In this document: one piece after another, positions 55,818 through 64,000 of the stretch
How the letters are laid out: every line of letters begins with the position of its first letter
Position numbering within the stretch: position 1 is the first letter of the stretch
Source of the DNA: Episyrphus balteatus
Lineage: Eukaryota > Arthropoda > Insecta > Diptera > Syrphidae
Reading direction: 5' to 3'
NCBI RefSeq assembly: GCF_945859705.1
Contig: NC_079135.1
Coordinates: 23,438,501-23,502,500, forward strand
Length of the DNA stretch: 64,000 nt
The notes under the pieces: generated by a model
Told to the model about the DNA's origin: nothing
The model's database searches: none
Seen by the model: the letters and a program-made list of their open reading frames with translations, nothing else
Translations under genes and position numbers: made by a program

Positions 55818-57404
55818 ATAGGCTATTGATTATGTAGTTTAGAAAGGAACTAAGACGTTCACGGGTTTTTATTGCAGGAATCGTTCAATGGGTTATAAAA
55901 GAAGATAAAACCGCGGAGTGCTATTAAATGAGAGGGTGGAAACTGAAGATAGGGGTGCAAAAGCCCCCTTTTTGGTTTTTTCAATATACCTCGTAAACCA
56001 AGCAAAATTTTGATATATTGCACATAAAACTTTTTGTAGAGAATTAAATTTCCAATTGGAATAATATTTTTTAAAAATTGAAAAAAAAAATTTCCATACC
56101 AAAATAGTCGAAACAATCATAAAAAAAATATCAAAAAAATCGATTTTTTGAGTTTTTTTGCTTTTTTAGATGTACATTTTTTTTGGGTTGAGATAGTCAT
56201 AAACATTGCTCCAAAGAAAAAAAGAAGATTAAATTTCCTTCAAAATGCTGTACTCACTAAATTTTTTCATTGAAAATTGACCGAAGTATGGCCATTTTAA
56301 TATATCTTTTTTTCGCATTTTTAGTTTTACTTAGGTAAGTAAAACAGAAACATTTGAGGGGAAAGTACGATTACTTAAGCACCAAGAACTGATAATGAGA
56401 TTTTGTAGAGGGGTTAAATACAATCATTGTTTACTATGGGAGGGAGGGTCAATGTCCCCCCGTTTTGGAGGGAGGGGCAATTTTCTAAAAAAAATACTTA
56501 AAATTAAAAAAAATTATTAAAAAACAACGGCAACACTTACAGTTTTGATTGATACTTTTTTCAAAAGCTAGAATTATAATCTTAATATTAATTTTAAAAT
56601 GAAGTTATTTTAATCAATTCTTTTTGAAATAAACGCGTGATTCCGATAAAGAAAGTATTTTGTCTATTTTTTAATTTTCTCAAAAAGTAGAAGGCATAGG
56701 AACATTATGATTTTCATGATTTGATAAGAAATCAATTAAGGCAGTTTACTTTGTCGTATTGAAGTCCACAGTCTTTGTACAAATTGTACTCAATGTGCTT
56801 TTTAAACATTTTTTTACAAGTTTTGACTTTAAAATCGGGTATTTCAAAAAGAATTGATTAAAATAACTTCAATTTAAAATTAATATTAAGTTTATAATTC
56901 TAGCTTTTGAAAAAAGTATCAATCAAAACTGTAAGTGTTGCCGTTGTTTTTTAATAATTTTTTTTAATTTTAAGTATTTTTTTTAGAAAATTGCCCCTCC
57001 CTCCAAAACGGGGGGACATTGACCCTCCCTCCCATAGTAAACAATGATTGTATTTAACCCCTCAAAAAATCGATTTTTTGATATTTTTTTTATGATTGTT
57101 TCGACTATTTTGGTATGGAAATTTTTTTTTTTCAATTTTTAAAAAATATTATTCCAATTGGAAATTTAATTCTCTACAAAAAGTTGTATATACAATATAT
57201 CAAAATTTTGCTTGGTTTACGAGGTATATTGAAAAAACCAAAAAGGGGGCTTTTGCACCCCTATCTTCAGTTTCCACCCTCTCATTTAATAGCACTCCGC
57301 GGTTTTATTTTCTTTTATAACCCATTGAACGATTCCTGCAATAAAAACCCGTGAACGTCTTAGTTCCTTATTACCCTGTTTTTTCGACATATTCAATAGC
57401 CTAT
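55818..57404. mobile_element. 1.59-kb inverted-repeat element with one deleted arm
   Basis: The arms are 55818-56632 and about 56839-57404. ATAGGCTATTGATTATGT at the left pairs with its inverse at the right end. AACTAAGACGTTCACGGG, GAACGATTCCTGCAATAAAA and GCCCCCTTTTTGG/CCAAAAAGGGGGC match in opposite orientation. The left arm holds about 270 bp (about 56145-56410) that the right arm lacks, so the right arm has a deletion between AATCGATTTTTTGA and GAGGGGTTAAATA. The central spacer is about 200 bp. Frames at 55859-56116 and 57096-57354 are twins caused by the symmetry. No clear target duplication was found. Confidence 0.8.
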
Positions 57405-58180
57405 CACTTTTACTTTGTCAAATTAAGCAGCTGAAAAAAATAAAGTTGCTCTTTTTAAACATCAAAAATGTTTCGTGTTTATTATTTTGAAAAAAAAAGA
57501 AAGATTTTATTAAAACAAAAATTAAAAAATAACGCCTAATTCACCCAATGACACGTTTTTGAAAATTTTATTTATCAAAAACAAATTTCTTTAATCCAAA
57601 ACATTTATATCCAAAATTTTTATTTCGATTTAAATCTAAGCAATGTTATTGCTTTTAAAAAATTCATTTAAATTGAAAAAGTTATTGGGAGGTAATCAGA
57701 AATTTAAAAACCGAAAAAAAAACTTTCTTGTCTAAAAACTATTACTTGAACTTTTTAATCAGTTCCAAAATCTATCAGCTCTGTAGAGCGTTCTTTTTCA
57801 ATTTCTTAGCGTATTAATTCTTAAATACCAGGAACAAAAAGCTTAGAGAAAATTTGTGCCAACTCCAGTAAAATAAATTAAAAAATATGTTTTATAAAGA
57901 AGAACTAAATTTTGTTCTGAAAAAATTCTGACGAATATAATTAAGGTACTTGTGCCTTTGAAAATTCAAAATTCATTTGGACTTTAGCTTAAACAAAAAG
58001 TATCTAAACGTTGTGTGTTATACAATGGCCAACCATCAAAGAACGATATTAGGTATGTTATATCGATATTATACTTTGGATACCTAAAATACATCTTGTT
58101 TCGTATTTGTTGCAAGAACATCCCTTCATAAATAATGTAATTCTTCATTTAGCTAAATGCATGTTCCATTATAATTTATT
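57405..58180. other. Non-coding stretch upstream of IR-3
   Basis: A/T-rich DNA with no supportable gene. A decayed repeat resembling family D (AATGACACGTTTTTGAAAAT near 57548) is possible. From about 58080 the sequence begins to resemble the IR upstream regions. Confidence 0.45.
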
Positions 58181-58184
58181 AATA

Positions 58185-58277
58185 ATTAATATTGCCTATT
58201 GCACTCTAACCTCTAAGTTGTCTCTAGTGCAAAAATATTAATGATAAAATCAGTAATATTGCAAAAAGGATTATTTA
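58185..58277 (+). promoter_or_regulatory. Conserved upstream blocks of IR-3
   Basis: ATTAATATTGCCTATTG (58185-58201) and ATGATAAAATCAGTAAT followed by ATTGCAAAAA (58241-58267) repeat the two blocks found upstream of IR-1 and IR-2, in the same order and orientation. The second block ends about 98 bp before the ATG, so it is closer than in the pair. The spacing between blocks is also shorter (about 39 bp against 67-70 bp). TTATTTATAGG just after it may be a TATA-like stretch. Confidence 0.55.
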
Positions 58278-58364
58278 TAGGCCTTTAAAAACACCCTCTT
58301 TAAAATTCAATAGTTCCTAGTTTGATTTTGAATTTCTTCGTTGACTGTTATCAACAACAAAAAA

Positions 58365-60104
58365 ATGTTGTTCTTTCAAGGAATTGTCTTAATTTTTCTA
58401 CTCATTGTTAAATCAAGTTCCTCACAATATTCTCATCTAACAGAACTTATTCAACGAGCCTACAATGAAAATGACTCACCAACTATTACATTTGTCAACT
58501 TTAATAAGGACTTTCTATCAATTTTCTTGCAAGAAAATTCCGAAATACCAGTTTTGATATTAAACAACTTGGAAATTGAATACGATAAATTCCCCAACGT
58601 CATCTTGGTGGTTCAAGTGCTTGAAAATGAATCCATTGAAGATGATAAAGTTTTGAAAAAAATTATCCCTAAACTCCGAGTTCGAAAATGTGTAATAATA
58701 TTTGGAAGTAATTCTAACAATTTGGAACAAAGTTTTTCATTTCTTGCGAGCAATAATTTTCGACTTATACTTGGAATTGCTGACAACATTTCATATGCAT
58801 ATTTTCCATATGCTGACAATAAAATGCAGACATTTTCTAAAGATGAACCTTTTCCTCAGCCCTTAAAGGATTTAAATGGATTTACTTTTCGAACAACTTG
58901 TATTCGAGACATTCCACGACTTTCTCCTTTCGTAGGTTTACTGAAAGAGAAACAAGAAATATCAGGATTTTTGGGAAAATTATTTCTAACCTTTATTCAT
59001 AAACACAATGCAACTTTTAGAGAAGTCTTGAGCCAACAAAGCATAACAATGGGAATTGATGAAATAATAACTGCAAGTCTTGAAAATAAACTCGACCTTA
59101 GTATGAATGCTCACAAGCCACAGCTATCATTTGGCTGGAGTTATCCAGCAAAAGTCATCTCTAATGTTTTAATGGTTCCAGCAAATGGTTACGTCAATCC
59201 CGATGAATATTTCATTAGACCATTTAGTACTGGAGTTTGGATATGCATTGGGCTATTTTTGGTTTATATCACAGTGATGAAAATCTTGCTTAACAAATGT
59301 CGTCAGAAGAATCCCGAATACTGGCATAGTTTCAGTGAAGCTTATTCAGCAATCTTGATGATATCTCCTGGAAAAAAGGTTACATCCAATTACAGATTCC
59401 ACATTCAGGTTTTCCTGTTCACCTTCTTGATTGGAAGCATCTATGTGGTCTATTTCACCTCATTTATGACAACTTTTATACAAATCAAGCAATACGATAC
59501 CATTCAAGATCTAATTGATAATAAACTCCCAATAATGCTACCAGAATTCGATTATCAATTAATTTTGAACACTAGTGTCTATTCGCAGAAATTTTTAGAC
59601 CTATTTGTGCCAGTTAGCAAAGAAGTTTATTATAAAAAAATTGGTCATTTGAATGATAATAGCCATGCCCTTGTTATTAGCGAGGATATAATGGATTTTT
59701 TCAATACAATCGAACGGACTTTGAAGTACAATCCTACGTTTCATAAAAATAAAGAAACATTAAATTTCGATTTGTTCAGCTATATAATGCCTCCGAATTC
59801 AGTATTCGAAGAGATTTTGAATGATTGCATTATGCGAATACAAGATTCGGGAATAATTCAGAAGTGGGATTCGGATTTTACTTTTAATGCTGTGGAACAA
59901 ATTAAACCTATTTGGAGTGGTAATTTTTTGAATATTTTGAATAAGGGCATCGAGCATGTTGCATTGAATATTGGACATTTTAAATTTGCTTGGGCCTTGG
60001 GAGCTATTGGATTGATTTTGGCAACTTTGGTGTTTTTATGGGAATATTTTGAAGTGAATACAAAAATTAAAAAAATATATGCCATCTTTTTTTATAAATT
60101 TTAA
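58365..60104 (+). CDS. IR-3, divergent ionotropic receptor (579 aa)
   Basis: Third paralog, on the opposite strand 5.4 kb from IR-2, with the same fold: signal peptide (1-20), N-terminal region, S1 ending near 285, TM1 (about 290-312), pore region (318-340), TM2 (344-371), S2 (376-525) with the FEEILNDCI...SGIIQKWDSDF ending, and TM3 (about 538-561). The start was set at the ATG at 58365 by alignment with IR-1 and IR-2; the in-frame extension to 58341 begins with TTG. By eye about 60% of residues match IR-1 overall, but the first ~178 match far better (about 70-75%) and share IR-2-specific residues, unlike the membrane part. No introns, stops or frameshifts are visible. The ligand is unknown. 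Confidence 0.93.
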   Translation: MLFFQGIVLIFLLIVKSSSSQYSHLTELIQRAYNENDSPTITFVNFNKDFLSIFLQENSEIPVLILNNLEIEYDKFPNVILVVQVLENESIEDDKVLKKIIPKLRVRKCVIIFGSNSNNLEQSFSFLASNNFRLILGIADNISYAYFPYADNKMQTFSKDEPFPQPLKDLNGFTFRTTCIRDIPRLSPFVGLLKEKQEISGFLGKLFLTFIHKHNATFREVLSQQSITMGIDEIITASLENKLDLSMNAHKPQLSFGWSYPAKVISNVLMVPANGYVNPDEYFIRPFSTGVWICIGLFLVYITVMKILLNKCRQKNPEYWHSFSEAYSAILMISPGKKVTSNYRFHIQVFLFTFLIGSIYVVYFTSFMTTFIQIKQYDTIQDLIDNKLPIMLPEFDYQLILNTSVYSQKFLDLFVPVSKEVYYKKIGHLNDNSHALVISEDIMDFFNTIERTLKYNPTFHKNKETLNFDLFSYIMPPNSVFEEILNDCIMRIQDSGIIQKWDSDFTFNAVEQIKPIWSGNFLNILNKGIEHVALNIGHFKFAWALGAIGLILATLVFLWEYFEVNTKIKKIYAIFFYKF

Positions 60105-60736
60105 ATTTTTAAATAATTAAAAATAAAATAATTTTTTTGAACATAGAAGTGATAATACAATATTTTTAGAATTGATAATAAATTTAATATTTTCTCTTCA
60201 ATAGTTTTCAAATGTTTTTATGATTAAGTTAGTGTTTATATTATCTGTTATGATTGTATAAAAAAAAACACATGTTTTAAGCAAATACACGTATAAACAA
60301 AATACCTACACCTTTAATTTAGATAAAAAAAAATGGTTTTATCAAGGGGCACGGTAGTGCCCAGCCAAGTTCTCTAGCAATTTTGGCACTACACCCTTAT
60401 TTACAGGAAACAACTCAGGTTATTTGTGACCCCCCTCTAACTTATATATACTATATGTTCCAGAAATTTTAAACTCGCTTCAAAATTATGGAGAACTTCC
60501 CGTTATCGTAGGCACGTAGTGCATACAAAGGAAAAAATCGCCCATTTTCGCAGAATTTTTATCAAATATTTTAGAGCACTTCCGACCATCGTAAAATCTT
60601 AAAACTTGGTAGATGGGTAGAACATTATGGACTTTATACCTACAAAGGAAAAAAATTAAAATTTGAGAATTTAGGCCAGGGGCGTGCCAACCGCCCATTT
60701 TTTCTGAATTTGCATCAAATATTTTAGAGGACTTCT
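60105..60736. other. Non-coding stretch downstream of IR-3 with a duplicated segment
   Basis: AATAAA-like signals just after the stop (about 60120-60130) could end the IR-3 transcript. At 60350 lies GGGCACGGTAGTGCCC, a 16-bp inverted repeat with a 2-base asymmetric centre. A segment of about 150 bp (GCATACAAAGGAAAAAATCG, GCCCATTTTCGCAGAATTTT, ATCAAATATTTTAGAGCACT) recurs at about 60520-60585 and 60640-60735. A frame at 60486-60698 spans this duplication and is not a gene. Confidence 0.55.
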
Positions 60737-60749
60737 ATTAGAATCTCAT

Positions 60750-61532
60750 TCAATTCAATTTCAATTTTGTTTTATTGAACATACTATATACAATTGACTT
60801 AAGCTTAACTTATTTCTAATAAGATACATTGATTGATATTAAAATTTGTTGGCACATATGGGGCCTAACCTTATACAATGGATAAAAGATAAAATATATG
60901 TAAATATAGTACATGAATAGGCTTAATTTTACAAGTCTGCTGACTAGGTTATCCTCGGGGTGTTCCGTCCCGGTTGTCCAGTTGTGGTATTGATAATGGT
61001 GGGTTGGGTGGTATGGCAATTAGCCGCGGTAGTAGGCCGATTGCGTATCGGCGTAAAAGTAAACTACTTCCTCGTTGTCGGTTGAGATTATGTGCTCATC
61101 CAGAATATCCAAAGCACTAAGGTATCTGATGGGTTCGGGATGTCGTTGTTGGGTTCTCATGCTTCTCATCAGCTGATTGGGGTGGTTGGCGATGCTTCCG
61201 ACAAGTTTCTTTGCAGATTGCAGCAGATACTTTTCCAACGTTATGATGTTTGCTTCCTCGTAAAGTCGCTCGTTGCTGTAGTATTTTTGTCGCTGTCGAT
61301 CGAAGTAAAGTCCGGTGCAGATCCTCAGGATTTTCCTCTCAAAAATTTGAAGTTCCTTCATGGCTGTCTTGGAAATGGTATACCATACCGGAAAGCTATA
61401 GGTGATGACAGGTCGTAGAAGCTGCTTGTAGATCAGGAGTTTCGTTGGTTGGCTTAATCCGTTTCTTCTCTTCATCAGGGGGTGAAGGCGATGGAAGGCG
61501 TAGTTGGCTTTTTTCAGGACAGACCTAGAGTA
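60750..61532 (-). mobile_element. 5'-truncated Jockey-type LINE with 13-bp duplication
   Basis: The insertion is flanked by exact copies of ATTAGAATCTCAT (60737-60749 and 61533-61545). On the minus strand it runs from the truncated 5' end (61532) through the tail of a reverse transcriptase to a 3' untranslated region with AATAAAAC and a final AATTGAAATTGAATTGA tail. A target duplication, 5' truncation and 3' tail are the marks of target-primed insertion by a non-LTR retrotransposon. Confidence 0.9.
61020..61529 (-). pseudogene. Reverse transcriptase C-terminal fragment of a Jockey-type LINE
   Basis: About 165 codons stay open from the truncation point to the natural stop at 61020. The stretch LSQPTKLLIYKQLLRPVITY followed by PVWYTISKTAMKEL and FERKILRICTG matches the region just after the polymerase domain of Jockey-clade reverse transcriptases (K.LLIYKQ.LRP...Y....W........Q..Q.K.LR). 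The endonuclease, the catalytic core with its YADD box, and the ORF1 protein are missing. The ATG at 61475 is internal to the original frame, not a real start. The copy cannot act by itself. Confidence 0.88.
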
Positions 61533-61843
61533 ATTAGAATCTCATGTAAATGTTTTTTTTCCAAATAATAGTTAAATCAATGTGGTTTTCATTGATTTTA
61601 CGTTGTTTTATGGTGATTTTTCCTCAGTGTAAGAAAAATGACTTTAAATCGTGCTCAAAATTATTGAAAAAAATTTTGTTCGATAAATCGAAAAATTAAT
61701 GACACCAATTGATTTATCAGATCCAAAATAGTAGGAAATAGTCAATGGTGTAGACTGTAGACGTCTAAGCAAATTTTTTGAAAAAAAAAAACTGCACAGT
61801 GAATATAAGAAATTTTAATGCAAGAATATTAGATTTAGGGTTG

Positions 61844-62404
61844 GGGTCAAAATTCTGCCAAGGTCAAAATTCTTTTTTCCAAATTCTGCTTTGAAAAATT
61901 TTAATTTTTTTAAAGAAATTTGCTAAATCATTTCGTAGCGAAATTTTCTGCTTTTTTTTACTTATTTTGTCAATTTTCTTTATAAATTAATAAATTCAAA
62001 AATATCTATAAAAGGTTTGAAATAATTTAAAATTTATTTATCAAACAAAAATTAATATTAAAAAAAATTGAATATGTGAAAGATTATTTTAAATTACACA
62101 ACATCTTATTAGTTTTCAACGGTATATGTATAGATGTGAGTTATAAGAATGTCAATATAGGCATTTTGAAAAATATTTGCGATAACAACAAATAGTTAGG
62201 AAAATACCAAAATTGAATAACATTAATTTATAAAAAAAAAGAATTACTAGAATTTTTTGTTCATAAATAAATGCTGTCAGAATTTTAAAAAGCAGAATTT
62301 TGAAAGACATTATAGAAAAAAGTCTGAATTTTGTAAATAAAAAGAATTTTTGTTAAAAAAGCAGAATTTTGAAAACCAGATTTTTAAAGTCAGAATTTTG
62401 ACCC
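61844..62404. mobile_element. 561-bp MITE of the GGGTCAAAATTCTG family
   Basis: The ends GGGTCAAAATTCTG and CAGAATTTTGACCC are a perfect 14-bp inverted repeat. The subterminal zones repeat AATTCTGCTTTG/AAGCAGAATTTTGAAA phrases. Other copies are at 40497-42648 (split) and 50685-50850 (short). No coding capacity. Confidence 0.75.
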
Positions 62405-64000
62405 GCTTTTCTTAAATTAAGATCGAACTGTTACCTGAAAAAGTATACCCATAAAAATACTTTCTTCAAAAAAAAAAAAACTTTTTTGGAAAACCCCTTT
62501 TTTTAAAAAAAATCACATCGTTATTTTTCCCAGCACACATATACATAGTATTCGGGCTATATCTTGAGTAATAAACGATCAATACGAACAGAAAAACCGG
62601 CAACTGAAAGCTGAATAAACAAGCAAGAAGCACTAGAACAATTTTTCTGCGTCAATAAAGATTTTTAAGTGCAATGTATGAAAACATTTAAAAAAATCGA
62701 TTTTTTAAAGGAAATTTTTGCCAAAAAAAATTTCTTGAAAGAAAAAATCGAAATATTTTGAGTCCTCATAGTTTAAAATTTTCCATGTGTAGTACACTTT
62801 CTGACAAAGATAGCAAGATAATATTCTTCAAAATCTATGGATAAATTATAAAGATATGACCATTTTTGTAACGATCAATATTTTCGACTCTTTTTGTTAC
62901 TTTTTGAGTTTTTGCCTATAACCTGAGAAGCAAGCCGAATTTGAAAATTTTTATTAAGTAATTTTTTGTAGATAATTAAATTTCCTATCGATGTTTATCC
63001 TTTTAAAAATTTTAAAATTTAAATATTGTAAAAAACCTTAAGAAAATATTTTCAAAAAAGAGAAAAACGATATTTTTGATGTTTTTACTCATTAGCCTAT
63101 TTTTATTTTTTAAGCATTTATAGATATTGAACATGTTATGGAGAAAAGAAGACACTTAATTAAAATATATAAAATATAGACTTTCAAAATCTTCTGTTTT
63201 TGGTATTTTTGTGCGATTTCTTTATCATATTTTAAAAGTTGTAATAAGGAATTTTATATTACCATATCGACTCCTTAATATTAATGATGAATTATGATTT
63301 TCAGTAAGTTTTGTTTCATTTTAAAAAAGTAAGAAAGAAAACAATAAAAGTAATAAAAAAGAAAAAATATCAATATAATAAATCAAAACTTGAGATTTAA
63401 TAGAACATCCTTGATTCTTAATACTAAAGTATTGAATTTTAATAAATCTAGTAGTAGATTTAGAAATGTAATACATACCTTGTACATTAAGTGGGTCAAA
63501 AAAATCGAAATTCTTTTTTTTTTGATTTGGTACTCCGAAAAATCGATTGCTAGACCCCTCTAGAATATACACACCAAAAAATATGAGCTCTTTATATTAA
63601 TACGAAGGTCCGCCGCTTTGCAATTTTCCATTTTTACATCAAGCTTCTACTAAAAAAAAAATAATTTTTTTATTAATTGACTTTTTAGCAAATTTCTTTT
63701 CATATTCTTGTAGGAAATTGAACGCTCTACAAAAAAAGCCTTATACACTTTATTCGTTTATCTAACCGTTGAATAGATATTTGAGGTCCAAAAATCGAGA
63801 AAATCTTTAAAAATTCGTTTTTTGTTCTTAATTTTGTAACAAATTGCAAAAATTATAATAATCAAACGCGCAAGACATATTCTTGTTGGATATTGATTGT
63901 TCCACAAAAAAGGTCTTAATAACTTTTTTCATTAATTTAACCATTCTAAAGATATTCGAGGTCAAAGTTAAAAAAAAAATATAAAAACATTTTATATTTT
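62405..64000. other. Non-coding stretch to the window end
   Basis: Highly A/T-rich, with GATATTCGAGGTC-like phrases at about 63775-63790 and 63951-63963 that suggest an old tandem unit (ACAAAAAA.GCCTTA.A.A.TTTATTC between them). One 83-codon minus frame at 63321-63572 shows no domain. Nothing is called. Confidence 0.45.

Noticed and set aside
55859..57354. Twin 74-85 residue frames on opposite strands
   Set aside because: Again mirror images caused by an inverted-repeat element, rich in Phe and Lys from poly-T and poly-A.
61092..61418. 108-codon plus frame
   Set aside because: Antisense shadow of the Jockey-type reverse transcriptase fragment.

Overview
The window is A+T-rich eukaryotic DNA (roughly 70% A+T by eye). 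It has single-exon chemoreceptor genes, many short inverted-repeat transposons, long homopolymer runs and satellite DNA. The content suggests an insect, most likely a fly (Diptera). The case rests on divergent ionotropic receptors (IRs) and a Jockey-type LINE fragment. The species cannot be named from sequence alone.

Only three convincing protein-coding genes are present, all at the right-hand end (46.0-60.1 kb). They encode divergent IRs of 586, 569 and 579 residues. Each is uninterrupted and has a signal peptide, a split ligand-binding region, three membrane segments and a pore region. IR-1 (46011-47771) and IR-2 (51226-52935) are a tandem pair on the minus strand, duplicated together with at least 500 bp of upstream DNA. 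IR-3 (58365-60104) lies on the plus strand and is more diverged. All three share two short upstream blocks that are candidate control elements. The first ~178 residues of IR-3 match IR-2 unusually well, which suggests gene conversion.

The other ~45 kb is non-coding as far as can be seen. 1-14.5 kb holds sparse unique sequence broken by inverted-repeat elements, including a Tigger/pogo-like MITE, a nested element with a 9-bp target duplication and a MULE-like MITE with a 9-bp duplication. 14.5-27 kb holds a hairpin-rich MITE and four tandem arrays: a complex 775-bp-period array, an 8-bp satellite of 2.2 kb, a 13-bp minisatellite with a 143-bp higher-order period, and a 250-300 bp triplication. 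27.9-38.9 kb is mostly nested non-autonomous DNA transposons: a 2.9-kb element with TAA-type and hairpin MITEs inside it, a 3.2-kb element with a perfect 8-bp duplication, and a 1.5-kb element. 40.5-44.1 kb holds a near-perfect 1.43-kb palindrome with TA flanks and another inverted-repeat element with 6-bp flanking repeats. 55.8-57.4 kb holds a further large inverted repeat, and 60.75-61.53 kb a 5'-truncated Jockey-type LINE with a 13-bp duplication.

The receptors probably act as tuning subunits of gustatory or olfactory channels, by analogy with insect IRs. The rest records heavy invasion by non-autonomous elements. No transposase gene was found, so any mobility would depend on enzymes encoded elsewhere.
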